64,000 bases of DNA, taken from CAZSSH01 sp964609825 (GTDB lineage Bacteria; Verrucomicrobiota; Lentisphaeria; Victivallales; Victivallaceae). The translations under genes and the position numbers were made by a program. The stretch is taken from positions 248,001 through 312,000 of the forward strand of contig CAZSSH010000004.1 of assembly GCA_964609825.1 (NCBI GenBank), in the 5' to 3' direction. Each line of letters starts with the position of its first letter. The stretch's first letter is position 1. Shown here piece after piece: positions 27,103 through 36,605 of the stretch. Below the pieces are notes generated by a model, which worked only from the letters and a program-made list of their open reading frames with translations, made no database searches and was not told the DNA's origin.

Positions 27103-27801
27103 ATGAAACGGTTGTTTACTTTGATCGAGTTACTGGTCGTGATTGCCATTATCGCCATTTTGGCGTCAATGCTGCTGCCCGCGTTGAATCAGGCCCGGAG
27201 CAAGGCGCAGTCGGCCAAATGCTCAAGCAATCTCAAGCAGCTGGAGTACGCCTCGATGCAATACATCGCCAACAACAGCGACTACGGCGTCAAGGCGCGT
27301 TACCTTGAGCTCTCCCAGTCGCGTCCGAATTACCTTGACAGCGCGCGTTTCTGGCCCAATGTGATCAAAAATTATGTCGGCTGCAGCGGCTCATTGACCG
27401 ATGAGGATTGGTTTAAACTGGCCATCTTTGCCTGTCCCGGCAACCCGGCGGAAGTTCAGGCCAACAGCACAAGTTCGCGGCTTAAGACGAGTTACGCGGT
27501 TAATATGCAGTCCAACAACGGAACCAATGAGCGGTTTTATAAAGTGAGTCAGGTCAAATCCCCCGGCAACAAGCCGCATATATTGGACAGCAACAACGGC
27601 GACTGGTACGCTTTGGAGTTTTTATTCGGTCACGGGGTCAGCGGCACCAAAAATGCCGCCCGCCCGAGCCATGCCGACCGCGCCAATGTGACGTTTTTAG
27701 ACGGGCACGTGGAGGCGGTGCCGGCGGCGACGTTTGTCCGTTACAACGCCGACGGTCAGCCGTGGAATTACTTTAATGCTAAAACTTTTATTTGGAAATA
27801 A
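27103..27801 (+). CDS. Pseudopilin-like secreted protein with H-X9-DG motif
   Basis: 232-aa protein. The start at 27103 follows GAGGAGAG with good spacing and gives the classic leader MKRLFTLIELLVVIAIIAIL. The hydrophobic helix ends in PALNQARSKAQSAKCSSNLK. The C-terminal motif is canonical: His in RPSHADRANVTFLDGHVEAV is separated by nine residues from DG. It probably crosses the inner membrane by its N-terminal helix until processed by a prepilin peptidase. Its stop codon is directly followed by the ATG of the 1228-aa gene (27802), so the two are tightly coupled. It is the middle gene of the second cassette. Confidence 0.9.
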   Translation: MKRLFTLIELLVVIAIIAILASMLLPALNQARSKAQSAKCSSNLKQLEYASMQYIANNSDYGVKARYLELSQSRPNYLDSARFWPNVIKNYVGCSGSLTDEDWFKLAIFACPGNPAEVQANSTSSRLKTSYAVNMQSNNGTNERFYKVSQVKSPGNKPHILDSNNGDWYALEFLFGHGVSGTKNAARPSHADRANVTFLDGHVEAVPAATFVRYNADGQPWNYFNAKTFIWK

Positions 27802-30800
27802 ATGATGAAACATCTGATTTTTTTGCTGACATTGGGGCTGGGTTTGACAGCGGCGGCGCTGGAAGTTTCGCCGTTGCCCGCCCATCGGATTACATTATTG
27901 AGTGAGCAAAGCTCCGCCAAGGGCGATTTAAAAAACATCACCTCCGGGGCGGGGGCGGCCAAGACCACCTTTGCCACCCTCGCCGGAGCGCAAGTGGAGA
28001 TATCCTTTGACCGCCCGGCGGTGTTGGGCAAATTGGCGGTGATCCGCTACGGTTACAAGGATTGGGCGGTGCCGCAAGAGATGACCTTTGCCGCCGACAA
28101 CCGTCCGGAGCTGGCACTCTCATTGGATTCGCCGCGGGTGCCTCCTCATGTCAATGATAAAAGCGTCGAGGCCGCGGTCGTCGACTTGGGCGAGGAGCCG
28201 GTGAGCAAGCTCGTCATTACCGTCAAATCGGTGGATACGCTGGATCAAAACTCGATCAAACACGGGATTTTGCAGCTGGGCAAAGCAGGGGTCGCCGTTC
28301 CGGTCCCGGTTCCGGCGGCGGAAGTGGCGGCCGACACCGACGATGCCTTGGCCTACCAGCTTTTGCCGTTGCCCTCGTTTCAGGCGGCTGCCGTCGGCAA
28401 GGCGGTCACCAAGCAGGATGTCCAAAATGTGGGTGCCGGCTCATTGGAGGCCTCGCCGGTGTGGAACGATTTGGCGCAAACGGCTATAAAATTAGAGTTT
28501 GCTGCGCCGGTGGATTTGAGCAAGCTTGCGGTCTTGCGCGTCGGCTGGCAGGACTGGGCGGCGGTGGGCGAGGTCAGCGTCCGGGTCAACGGCGGACCGG
28601 AGCAGATTTTTCCCCTTAACAGCAAAATTATTTTGCCCAACAGTCAAAAGGCCGCGTATCCGGCGGATATTTTATCTTTGACCGGAGCTGAAAAAGTCAA
28701 AACTCTTGAGTTTGCGGTCAAAAAAGTTTCGACCAAGGGCAATTTGCACGGGAGTTTCAAGCTGGCCGTCCCCGGCGAGGCGGCCAAGATCCAATATGTC
28801 GATGACAATGCGTTTGCCCAAGCCGTCAAGCTTAAGCTTGCAGTCAAGGCGGGGGCGGATTTGGGCGATTGCGTGCTGCGGGCGACGGCGTACCGGTTTC
28901 GCAGCGATGTCACTTGGGAGGTGCCGCTTGCCGGGATCAAGGCGGGTGAGAGCGAGTATGTGATTGAGCCCTCTATGTTTGTCTCTCGCGATAACCCCGC
29001 TTTGGCGATGACGCCGTGGAATGTGAGCGCGTTTGAGCTTGCCGCCCCCAATCCGGGCGCGTTTGAGTTTACAGTGACTCCGCTGGCCGGACGCGAAACC
29101 GCGCCGTTGTGGGGCAAGGTCGGGCTTGCCGACAACCGCCCGGATGCCGACGGTTTCCGCCCCGGCATCCCGGCCGACGGCTTCGGCCGCTTTGGCTATT
29201 TGCCGGCCAACGGTTTGTTGACTTGCAACGTGGAGGGCAACGGCCTCTTTTTTCAGGTCTACGACCGCGATGCTTCGGCATTTTTTAAGCTCAACGCAGG
29301 GAGCGGCCCGGCACAGCGGACACTGTGGCAGCGCCGCGAGGTCACCGCCAGCTCAGTGGTGCTCACGCAGCTCAAATCTTACTTGGACGCCAAGGAGAGT
29401 CAGGTTTCCTCCAAGGCTTACGGCGTTTTTGACCAGACCAAGGTGCCCGAGCGCTGGATTTACAGCATTCTCGCTCCCGGGGTTTTGACCGATTCGGCCG
29501 ACCGGATTTTTTCGCTCACTCCCGACGTCGCTCAAGGGGCGGCGTTTGTGCTTTATCCCGGATTGACGGGTAAACTCAAGTTTCAAAAAGTCACCGGAAA
29601 ACTCGCTCTCGACGACCTTGCCGAGGGGTGGCTGGTGATCGTCTGGGAAAAGACGCCAAGCATCCCCGTCATGCTTGCTTTGGAGAAGAAACCGCAGGCA
29701 ATCATGGCCGAAAAAGATGAGATTGCCCTTTTATTTGACCAGGCGCGCGGGATGATCGGCATCGGGACACCCAACGGCATCCGGCCGTGGCCGGGCAATG
29801 TCGGGGAGGTCAACCCGGCTACCGAAACCTTGGCCGGCAAGGCGCGGTTTTTGGCCGGAGTGTTGCGCGCTTACCCGTTGACGGCGGCGATGAGTTACCA
29901 AATTGCCGGGGATCAAGTCAACTTTGCCGAAACCTTTGGTCGCGTCAATTGGAAAAACGCGTGGCGCGAGAGCGGTCAAGTTGTTTACCCGGTGCCGCCC
30001 TTGGTCGCCTTTGCCAAAGCGATGCATTACCCGGTCGAGTTTGGCCCGGCGTCGGCGCCGGTCAACTCGGCCATCGACACCAAATACGGGCCCTATGCTT
30101 ATTTTACGAAACCTTTTACCTACTCGCTGCCGGTGCCGCCCAAAGATCGCGTCTGGTACCCCGCCAATTTGCAAAATCCGCTTTTGGCCAAAGTCGCCGC
30201 CAATGTTGCCAAACATCTCGATGACGGCCGCAGCGCTGAAAAATTACGCCGGTCGGACGCGTTGGCTTGCTGGTGGATGTACGGCTCGGCGGCGCTTGCT
30301 TGGCCGATTTACACCAATGCGCAAAAGCAGGAGATTTTGTCAGGGTGGAAAAGGATGGTCGATCACTCGTTGAGCGACCGTACCTGGTATTTGCGGCGCG
30401 AACCCTTTACCGGCAAAGAGTATCCGATGTCTTTCGCCTGGATGGATAAATCGCTGCAAGTCCTCGGCGATCCCAACACTGGGATCGGCACCGCGCTCTC
30501 CGGCTTTTGGGCTTATGCCGCCAGCTCCGGCGACTGGCAGACCATCCGCGACAACTGGGATAAAATCCGCAAAATCAGCCGCTATTATTACCTCTCCCAC
30601 GACTGGACGACCATGCAGACCGGCTGCCGCGAGCATACCGCAAGCTCAGCCATTGACATGGATGTGATCAGTTATGACGGCCTCTGCGGCTACTATCACA
30701 TGGCCAAGGAGCTCGGTAAAACCGACGACATGAGCGACGCCTTGATGCTCCTCTCGCGGCTTGCCGTGTCCAACTCGATGAAGTGGCACGCCGCCGATTG

Positions 30801-31488
30801 GCGCAGTCCGGGCTTGCCCTTAAAGGAACAAAAATCCATCGGTATCGGCTTTAATGACAAATTCGGCTTTGAGGCGATGGCGGCGCGCGGCAAAGACCCC
30901 AATTATATCAACAGCGAGATTTCGCTCTCCCTGGCGTGGATTGGCCACTTTCCGACCTTTTACTCGATGTTGCTTTTCGGTAATCCGCCGGAGTACTGGC
31001 AGTATTTTGAGTACGATTATGTCGAAAACAAGCTCGACAACTGGCGCAAACAGCACCCCGGCTCGCGCAACTGGCACGATGCCAACCTTACCGCCCATTT
31101 GTATCTCCGGCTGCTGCTGGGTGAGAGCAAAGAGTCCATTGACCGCGAAACCGCCAATTTAAAAGACAATAAGGGCAACGCCTTTTTGCTCAACCCCGAT
31201 CCGCGAATGGCGGCGGAAAACGCCGGGTTTTATGCCTTGCTGGCCGGTTTTGAGTCGCCTGTAAGACTTTGGGACAACGGTCAAAGCGTGCTTTTGACTT
31301 TTTCCACCGACGACAACTTTAAGACGGTCAAGCTCATCCTCACCAGTGCCGGGGCCACCGTGGTCAAGCTCCAATTGCTGCAAAAACCGGTGAGCGTTAA
31401 TTGCAACGGCAAAGCAATCACGGTCAAGCCGGGCATTGTCGAGCTGCCGGTTGCGGCGGGCAAAAGTGAATTTATCTTTGCCTTTTAA
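27802..31488 (+). CDS. Large secreted protein, putative carbohydrate-active enzyme of unknown family
   Basis: 1228-aa exported protein. The signal peptide is MMKHLIFLLTLGLGLTAAALE. Two related beta-rich domains follow (about residues 20-165 and 185-330); both contain a KLAV(I/L)R-x-G-(Y/W)-x-DWA block and KL-x-x-x-V-K-S/K-V strands, so they look like a duplicated discoidin-type carbohydrate-binding module. The middle is beta-rich (about 340-720). The C-terminal 450 residues are helical with many aromatics (ALACWWMYGSAALAWP, MQTGCREHTASSAIDMDVISYDGLCGYYHMAKEL), resembling an alpha/alpha-toroid of the kind found in polysaccharide lyases and several hydrolase families. I cannot place it in a family. 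The cassette setting points to polysaccharide breakdown. Confidence 0.75.
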   Translation: MMKHLIFLLTLGLGLTAAALEVSPLPAHRITLLSEQSSAKGDLKNITSGAGAAKTTFATLAGAQVEISFDRPAVLGKLAVIRYGYKDWAVPQEMTFAADNRPELALSLDSPRVPPHVNDKSVEAAVVDLGEEPVSKLVITVKSVDTLDQNSIKHGILQLGKAGVAVPVPVPAAEVAADTDDALAYQLLPLPSFQAAAVGKAVTKQDVQNVGAGSLEASPVWNDLAQTAIKLEFAAPVDLSKLAVLRVGWQDWAAVGEVSVRVNGGPEQIFPLNSKIILPNSQKAAYPADILSLTGAEKVKTLEFAVKKVSTKGNLHGSFKLAVPGEAAKIQYVDDNAFAQAVKLKLAVKAGADLGDCVLRATAYRFRSDVTWEVPLAGIKAGESEYVIEPSMFVSRDNPALAMTPWNVSAFELAAPNPGAFEFTVTPLAGRETAPLWGKVGLADNRPDADGFRPGIPADGFGRFGYLPANGLLTCNVEGNGLFFQVYDRDASAFFKLNAGSGPAQRTLWQRREVTASSVVLTQLKSYLDAKESQVSSKAYGVFDQTKVPERWIYSILAPGVLTDSADRIFSLTPDVAQGAAFVLYPGLTGKLKFQKVTGKLALDDLAEGWLVIVWEKTPSIPVMLALEKKPQAIMAEKDEIALLFDQARGMIGIGTPNGIRPWPGNVGEVNPATETLAGKARFLAGVLRAYPLTAAMSYQIAGDQVNFAETFGRVNWKNAWRESGQVVYPVPPLVAFAKAMHYPVEFGPASAPVNSAIDTKYGPYAYFTKPFTYSLPVPPKDRVWYPANLQNPLLAKVAANVAKHLDDGRSAEKLRRSDALACWWMYGSAALAWPIYTNAQKQEILSGWKRMVDHSLSDRTWYLRREPFTGKEYPMSFAWMDKSLQVLGDPNTGIGTALSGFWAYAASSGDWQTIRDNWDKIRKISRYYYLSHDWTTMQTGCREHTASSAIDMDVISYDGLCGYYHMAKELGKTDDMSDALMLLSRLAVSNSMKWHAADWRSPGLPLKEQKSIGIGFNDKFGFEAMAARGKDPNYINSEISLSLAWIGHFPTFYSMLLFGNPPEYWQYFEYDYVENKLDNWRKQHPGSRNWHDANLTAHLYLRLLLGESKESIDRETANLKDNKGNAFLLNPDPRMAAENAGFYALLAGFESPVRLWDNGQSVLLTFSTDDNFKTVKLILTSAGATVVKLQLLQKPVSVNCNGKAITVKPGIVELPVAAGKSEFIFAF

Positions 31489-31496
31489 GGCATAAA

Positions 31497-31525
31497 AAAA
31501 GAGAGCAAACGCGTTGCTCTCTTTT
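31497..31525. terminator. Bidirectional terminator between convergent genes
   Basis: AAAAGAGAGCAA (31497-31508) and TTGCTCTCTTTT (31514-31525) form a stem with an ACGCG loop. A and T runs on both sides let it work for the 1228-aa gene on plus and the mutarotase on minus. Confidence 0.85.
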
Positions 31526-31538
31526 GGATTGCTCCAAA

Positions 31539-32414
31539 TTACTTGGCAATGCCGATGATTTGGGTCAAGCTGGTGCTTTGGCCGGGGGCAAGGACAACCT
31601 TATCCGGGCCCGCGTTGGTTGCCTCGACGCAGACCATGGTGTGATACTCCTCGTCGCCGAAGTCCGGCATCTTTTTGGATTTCTCCACCCACGGGTTCCA
31701 AACCACGGTCGAGTGGCTGCCCTGCTTGGCGACCTCAATGGTGCGGTTGAGCTCGGGATCGACAATCTTCACCGTGTCGGCGGTGTCGGGAAACAAGAGA
31801 TCAACTTCGCGGTCGATCTTAAGCTCGTCGCCGCAGACGCCGTCCGCGTTTTTGATGCGGTCAAAGTAAACGCGCTCCTCCAAACCCTTGATGCTGATCT
31901 CCATCGCGTTGGCGACGTTAAAATAGCTGTGCAAGGCCTGAGTGATTTCGACGGTTTTGCTGTCGCGGTTGGTAGTGGTGAGCGTCATGGTCAGTTTTTT
32001 GCCGACGGTGACGGTCATAGTGAGCTCAAAGGAAAAGACTTCGATTCCGGGGGCCAGCAATTGATTGTTGAGCTCCAGCACGATCTGGTCGTCGCCGCCG
32101 GCGGTTTTGCCGACCGAGCGGATCGCCCACTGCGACAAACGCGCATAGCCGTGCGCCGGGAGCACCGCGCCGCCAAACCACGGCCAGCACACGGGGACGC
32201 CGCCGCGGATCGGTTTGCCGGCCTCAAAATACGAGCTCTCGCTGAGCCACAAGCAATCGTAGGCCCCGGCGGGTTTGTAGCTCATCACGTGTGCGCCGTA
32301 GGTGCAAATGAGGGCGCTTGCGTTGGCGTTTTTGACCTTGACATAGATAAAGTTGCCGACGCCGCGCTCAAAGCTGACGGTGTCGCTGCCGAATTTTTTC
32401 TGCAAATCTTCCAT
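31539..32414 (-). CDS. Aldose 1-epimerase-like D-hexose-6-phosphate mutarotase (YeaD-type)
   Basis: 291-aa galactose mutarotase-fold protein. The YeaD-type signature GGVPVCWPWFGGAVLPAHGYARLSQW (about residues 70-95), with His of HGYAR as the general acid candidate, and a late Glu in VCVEATNA fit hexose-6-phosphate mutarotases. NANASALICTYGAHVMSYKP is the N-terminal strand pair of the fold. It begins 5 bases after the GH78 gene, so it may speed anomer exchange of sugars released by that enzyme, though the family works mostly on glucose-6-phosphate. Confidence 0.9.
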   Translation of the reverse strand: MEDLQKKFGSDTVSFERGVGNFIYVKVKNANASALICTYGAHVMSYKPAGAYDCLWLSESSYFEAGKPIRGGVPVCWPWFGGAVLPAHGYARLSQWAIRSVGKTAGGDDQIVLELNNQLLAPGIEVFSFELTMTVTVGKKLTMTLTTTNRDSKTVEITQALHSYFNVANAMEISIKGLEERVYFDRIKNADGVCGDELKIDREVDLLFPDTADTVKIVDPELNRTIEVAKQGSHSTVVWNPWVEKSKKMPDFGDEEYHTMVCVEATNAGPDKVVLAPGQSTSLTQIIGIAK

Positions 32415-32419
32415 AAATA

Positions 32420-35251
32420 CTAGACTCTCTCCATCGTTACAGTTAAATTGTCGTGGCTGCCGTTGTAGGCGTACTCAAGCTCAATTTCGGCGGGAGCCTT
32501 GACTTTGATCACCACATGATGCACATCGGTTTTGCGCCACGCGACCTCAATCCGTCCGCGGACGGTCGGGCGCACGCCGGAGGCGAACTCCAAGTTGCCG
32601 AAAAACGGCGAAATTTTGAATTTTTTGCCGCCCGCGCCGACCGGCGAAATGCCGAGTACAATTTTGGGCAAAAAGTAAACCGGCGCCGCCGACCAGCCGT
32701 GACAATGACTGCGGGTCGGGAAACCGTTGGCGAAGTCAAACGCCCCGTTGGCCTCAAATGCGCCCGCATAGGTTTCCCATACGGTGCTGGCATCCAAATC
32801 CACCATCGGCAGGTAATCGCGGTAGACCGCCTCAAGGATATCTTTGTAAAGCTCAAGCTTGTCAAAGGTTTCGTACAAATACAACGACGCAAACGGCGAT
32901 GAAATCTTGATCAAATCGTTGCGCGGCGAAATCGTGTTGGCGCGCGCCATCGCGAAGTGCTCGGGGGCGCAGCAATCGTACAAAATCGACAGCATGCTGG
33001 TGTGGACTGCAATGTCGCTTGACCCCTTGCCGTTTTCGTCGATCCGGTCGGGCCACGCCAGTTTGCGGTTGTCCCAGACGCGGTTGATCGCTTTGACGAG
33101 CTCGGCGCGCGAAAAGACGAGCTCCTCGCACGTTTCGCCGATGACCGGCGCCAAGTTGATGGCCGCATTTAAAGCTCCCGCCAAAAACATCGAGTTGTAA
33201 ACGAGTGTTTCATGATTGGCGTCGGTTTTGCTCCAGTCAAACAAATTCCACTCCTTGCAGCGCAGGAGTCCGGTGGCCGGGTCGATTTTTTCAAATGCGC
33301 CCGCGAGATTCTTTTGGATGTAAGGCCACATTTCGCGGACGAAATCGGCGTCGCCGGTCTCGTTGTAATAGTCCTCAATCGAGATGCCCCACATAAAGCT
33401 CCACACCGGAATGATCGAGTCCCACCCCGACGGCACCTGACAGGCCACCATCGGGTAGCGCTCGAGCGACTGCCCGGCGAGTTTGATGCAGCGCTTGACC
33501 AAATCATAAGCGCCGAAGCTCGACATCGCAAACAAACTCTCATTGCGCGCGTCGCCGACCCACAACGTTTGCTCGTAAAGGGGGCAGTCGGTAAAGGTGT
33601 CCTCCATACAAAGTTTGAGGGTGCGCAGACTGATGTCGTAAATTTTGTTGAGCTTGGGGTCGCTGCTGAAAAACGAGCCGTCGTTGGATACCGGATACGT
33701 GGACTCGATCAACCGGAAAAATTGGAATTTGACCGGGCGCTTGTAATTGCGCAACGTGATAAAAATATACCGGCCGCTGCGGCGTTTCATGCTGATGTAG
33801 CGGTTGTGACCCTCGCAGCAAATATAGCGCATCGCATTGCGGTAATTGTTGGTATGCTGGACTTTGCCGCTGGGGGTAAGGTACTCGACGGCGGCGATGT
33901 CGACAATCGTCCCGGCTTCGGCCTCCAAGGCAAAATTCCAAAAGCCGATGTTTTGCTCGCCCAAATCGTAGCAGAGCTCGACGTCGTAACCGTTGACCGG
34001 GTTAACGGTGACAAACTCGTTGTCCGGGTAGAGCATGTACTCGGGGTGCTCAATGTCGCTTGTGTTGATGTCAATCGCCTGCCGCGACAAAAAGCTCCAG
34101 TGGCACTGGTCCTGCGACAATTTGCCGGGATCGAGCATGGTTAAATCATCGCCGTGCCGGCGGATGAATTCCTCAATGTTTTTGATTTGGAGCATCTCGT
34201 CGCGCTGTATCACAAAGGTCTGGTTGCGTTGCTGAAAGTTGTCATTGGCCCACAAAAACGGGATATCGGGAGCGAGCTGATACAAGTCTTTAAACTCATA
34301 CACGGCAACGCGGCTGCCGCCGTCCAAAATATTGGAGAATCGCAGCTCCGAGTTGGCCGGGAACCCGACCACCAGATCGCTCTGGTGGTTGTACAATGAG
34401 TGGCATCCCGCCAGCAAAAGGTTGGCCCCTTTTTTGAATTTGACGATGCCGTCGGTGGAAACAACGCCGTTGACCGAGACTACCGCATTGTGGAGCTGCA
34501 ACTTGATTTCGACGCTGCCCGCCGCCTCGACGTTGAGCGCCATTACGATGCCGATGCTGCTTGCGTTGTTGGCCGAGGTGTCGCCCGGGTAGGCGAGCTC
34601 TTTTAACGGGATCGAAAACACGGTCATTTGCGGGCGCACCCGTTTGGCCGAGTCAAAGCGTTTGCACAAAAATTCGCGGCGGGTCAGCAACCGGCAGTCG
34701 CGCGGATTGAGGTTTTGCCACGGGCCTTCGCCGGCCGGGCAGATGATTTCGGCGGGCGAAAATTCCAATTTTTGCTCGTTGGAGGCGTCAAAAAATTCAA
34801 ACGGGGCCTGCTGGATCATCGCCTTGGGCGTATTGACCACCCACTGCGGAACGATAGCGGCAAGCCAGGAGTCATCGGTGACGATGCTCTCCGCTGAGCC
34901 GTCAACCTTGTCGACGCAGAGCTCGGCCAAAAAGCCGGCGCGCTGCGGGATCTGGTGAAAGGTGCCGCAGCCAAAATAACGGACGGTGACTTCCAATAAA
35001 TTGTTGCCGTTGCGCAAAACTCCGCCCAAGTCCAATACGTCAAACTGATAATGCTCGGGGTAGCTGCGGCCGGGCCCGTCGTTGAGCCACTGGCCGTTGA
35101 TCTTGAGCCGGTAATAAGTGTCGGCGGTAATGGCGATGCGGCCCGAAGTTACATTGTCGAGCTTGATTTCGCGGCGGAAGGTGACGCATTGATTGTATTG
35201 GCGGCCGTCAACCTTGGCCGCCCAGATCCAGTTGCCATTGATCGTAGTCAT
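32420..35251 (-). CDS. GH78-like alpha-L-rhamnosidase
   Basis: 943-aa enzyme. N-terminal beta domains (VTFRREIKLDNVTSGRIAITADTYYRLKINGQWLND is of the rhamnosidase N-terminal/carbohydrate-binding type) precede an (alpha/alpha)6 barrel. The barrel has the GH78 acidic cluster TDCPLYEQTLWVGDA (Asp, Glu and Asp near residues 550-565) and a second conserved Glu in STVWETYAG. A C-terminal beta-sandwich holds PKIVLGISPV and RPTVRGRIEVAW. No signal peptide is evident, so it may be cytoplasmic and act on imported oligosaccharides. The DCP-x-Y-E form (usually DCPxRE) suggests a divergent subgroup. It is followed by the mutarotase and preceded by malic enzyme, with very short gaps. Confidence 0.85.
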   Translation of the reverse strand: MTTINGNWIWAAKVDGRQYNQCVTFRREIKLDNVTSGRIAITADTYYRLKINGQWLNDGPGRSYPEHYQFDVLDLGGVLRNGNNLLEVTVRYFGCGTFHQIPQRAGFLAELCVDKVDGSAESIVTDDSWLAAIVPQWVVNTPKAMIQQAPFEFFDASNEQKLEFSPAEIICPAGEGPWQNLNPRDCRLLTRREFLCKRFDSAKRVRPQMTVFSIPLKELAYPGDTSANNASSIGIVMALNVEAAGSVEIKLQLHNAVVSVNGVVSTDGIVKFKKGANLLLAGCHSLYNHQSDLVVGFPANSELRFSNILDGGSRVAVYEFKDLYQLAPDIPFLWANDNFQQRNQTFVIQRDEMLQIKNIEEFIRRHGDDLTMLDPGKLSQDQCHWSFLSRQAIDINTSDIEHPEYMLYPDNEFVTVNPVNGYDVELCYDLGEQNIGFWNFALEAEAGTIVDIAAVEYLTPSGKVQHTNNYRNAMRYICCEGHNRYISMKRRSGRYIFITLRNYKRPVKFQFFRLIESTYPVSNDGSFFSSDPKLNKIYDISLRTLKLCMEDTFTDCPLYEQTLWVGDARNESLFAMSSFGAYDLVKRCIKLAGQSLERYPMVACQVPSGWDSIIPVWSFMWGISIEDYYNETGDADFVREMWPYIQKNLAGAFEKIDPATGLLRCKEWNLFDWSKTDANHETLVYNSMFLAGALNAAINLAPVIGETCEELVFSRAELVKAINRVWDNRKLAWPDRIDENGKGSSDIAVHTSMLSILYDCCAPEHFAMARANTISPRNDLIKISSPFASLYLYETFDKLELYKDILEAVYRDYLPMVDLDASTVWETYAGAFEANGAFDFANGFPTRSHCHGWSAAPVYFLPKIVLGISPVGAGGKKFKISPFFGNLEFASGVRPTVRGRIEVAWRKTDVHHVVIKVKAPAEIELEYAYNGSHDNLTVTMERV

Positions 35252-35257
35252 GATTGA

Positions 35258-36601
35258 TTACCTGAGTTGATTTTTGACCCGCAGCGCCACGCTTTTTTCG
35301 TACTCGTCAAGGTTGTCGATGTTGATTTGAGCGACATTTTCTTGCATCGCCGCCTGAGCCACATACTTGGCAACGCGGGGGACAACACGTGAGTCAAAGG
35401 GTTTGGGGATCACATAGTCGCAGCGGAGTTCGCCGTTTTTGCCGTCAAACATGCCTTTGGCGAAGTCGGCGGGATACGCTTTTGCCAATTCGGCCTTGAC
35501 TTCGGCGCTGATTTCCTCACTCGCCAGCTCGGCAATCGCCTTGGAGGCACCGAGCATCATGCCGCGGGTGATGTCTTTGGCTCTCACGTCCAGAGCACCC
35601 CGGAAAATCCCCGGGAAGCCCAAAACGTTGTTAATTTGATTGGCAAAGTCGCTGCGGCCGGTGCCGACCACCGCCGCCCCTGCCTGCAAGGCGACATCGG
35701 GGTAAATCTCGGGGGTCGGGTTGGCCATTGCAAAAATAACCGCACCCTGGTTCATCGACTTGACCATCTCCGGCGTCACGCAGTTGGGGGCGGACAAGCC
35801 GAGGAAAATATCGGCATTTTGCATGGCGTCGGCGAGCGTGCGTTTGTCGGTTTTGACCGCAAAGGCCTGCTTTTCAGCATTTAGATCGGTGCGCTCACTG
35901 TGGATGACACCTTTGGAGTCGCACAAAAGAAAGTTTTCGCGCTTGGCTCCGGCAAAAATATAGTATTCGCTGCACGAGATCCCCGCCGCGCCCGCGCCGT
36001 TGACCACAAAGCGGCAGTCTTCAATCTTTTTGCCCAAAAATTTGAGGGCGTTCAAAATCGCGGCCAACGAGATGATCGCGGTACCGTGCTGGTCGTCGTG
36101 AAAGACGGGGATATTCATCCGCTTTTTAAGCGTCTGCTCGACTTTGAAACACGCCGGGGCGCCGATGTCCTCCAAGTTGATCCCGCCAAAGGTGGGCTCA
36201 AGGCACTCGACGACGCTGATCAATTTATCGGCGTCGGTACGGCCTTTGTCGTCAAATACTTTGTTGAGACACAACGGGATCGCGTCAATGTCGGCAAAGC
36301 GTTTAAACAACACGGCTTTGCCTTCCATCACCGGCATTCCGGCCTCGGGGCCGATGTTACCCAAGCCGAGGACGGCGGTGCCGTCGCTCACCACGGCGAC
36401 GAAGTTGCTCTTAATGGTGTATTTCCAGACGTCATCGGGGGTGTTTTTGATCTCGAGACAGGGTTGGGCGACGCCGGGAGTATAGGCGAGCGACAGGTCC
36501 TTGGCCCCGGCGCAGCTTTTGGTGGAGATGACGGAAATTTTGCCCGGAGTCGGGTTTTGGTGGTAGTCGAGCGCGGCTTTTTTGAGTTCGTCCTGATTCA
36601 T
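35258..36601 (-). CDS. Malic enzyme (NAD(P)-dependent malate dehydrogenase, decarboxylating)
   Basis: 447-aa enzyme converting malate to pyruvate and CO2. Family motifs: SLAYTPGVAQPC (about 39-50), VSDGTAVLGLGNIGPEAGMPVMEGKA (about 70-95, with catalytic Lys), the metal-binding FHDDQHGTAI (about 155) and a Rossmann loop VNGAGAAGISC (about 185). The short form without the phosphotransacetylase-like C-terminus indicates the small bacterial type. Cofactor preference is not settled from sequence. It starts 4 bases after hisF, an odd pairing that may only reflect dense packing. Confidence 0.95.
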   Translation of the reverse strand: MNQDELKKAALDYHQNPTPGKISVISTKSCAGAKDLSLAYTPGVAQPCLEIKNTPDDVWKYTIKSNFVAVVSDGTAVLGLGNIGPEAGMPVMEGKAVLFKRFADIDAIPLCLNKVFDDKGRTDADKLISVVECLEPTFGGINLEDIGAPACFKVEQTLKKRMNIPVFHDDQHGTAIISLAAILNALKFLGKKIEDCRFVVNGAGAAGISCSEYYIFAGAKRENFLLCDSKGVIHSERTDLNAEKQAFAVKTDKRTLADAMQNADIFLGLSAPNCVTPEMVKSMNQGAVIFAMANPTPEIYPDVALQAGAAVVGTGRSDFANQINNVLGFPGIFRGALDVRAKDITRGMMLGASKAIAELASEEISAEVKAELAKAYPADFAKGMFDGKNGELRCDYVIPKPFDSRVVPRVAKYVAQAAMQENVAQINIDNLDEYEKSVALRVKNQLR

Positions 36602-36605
36602 TTTG

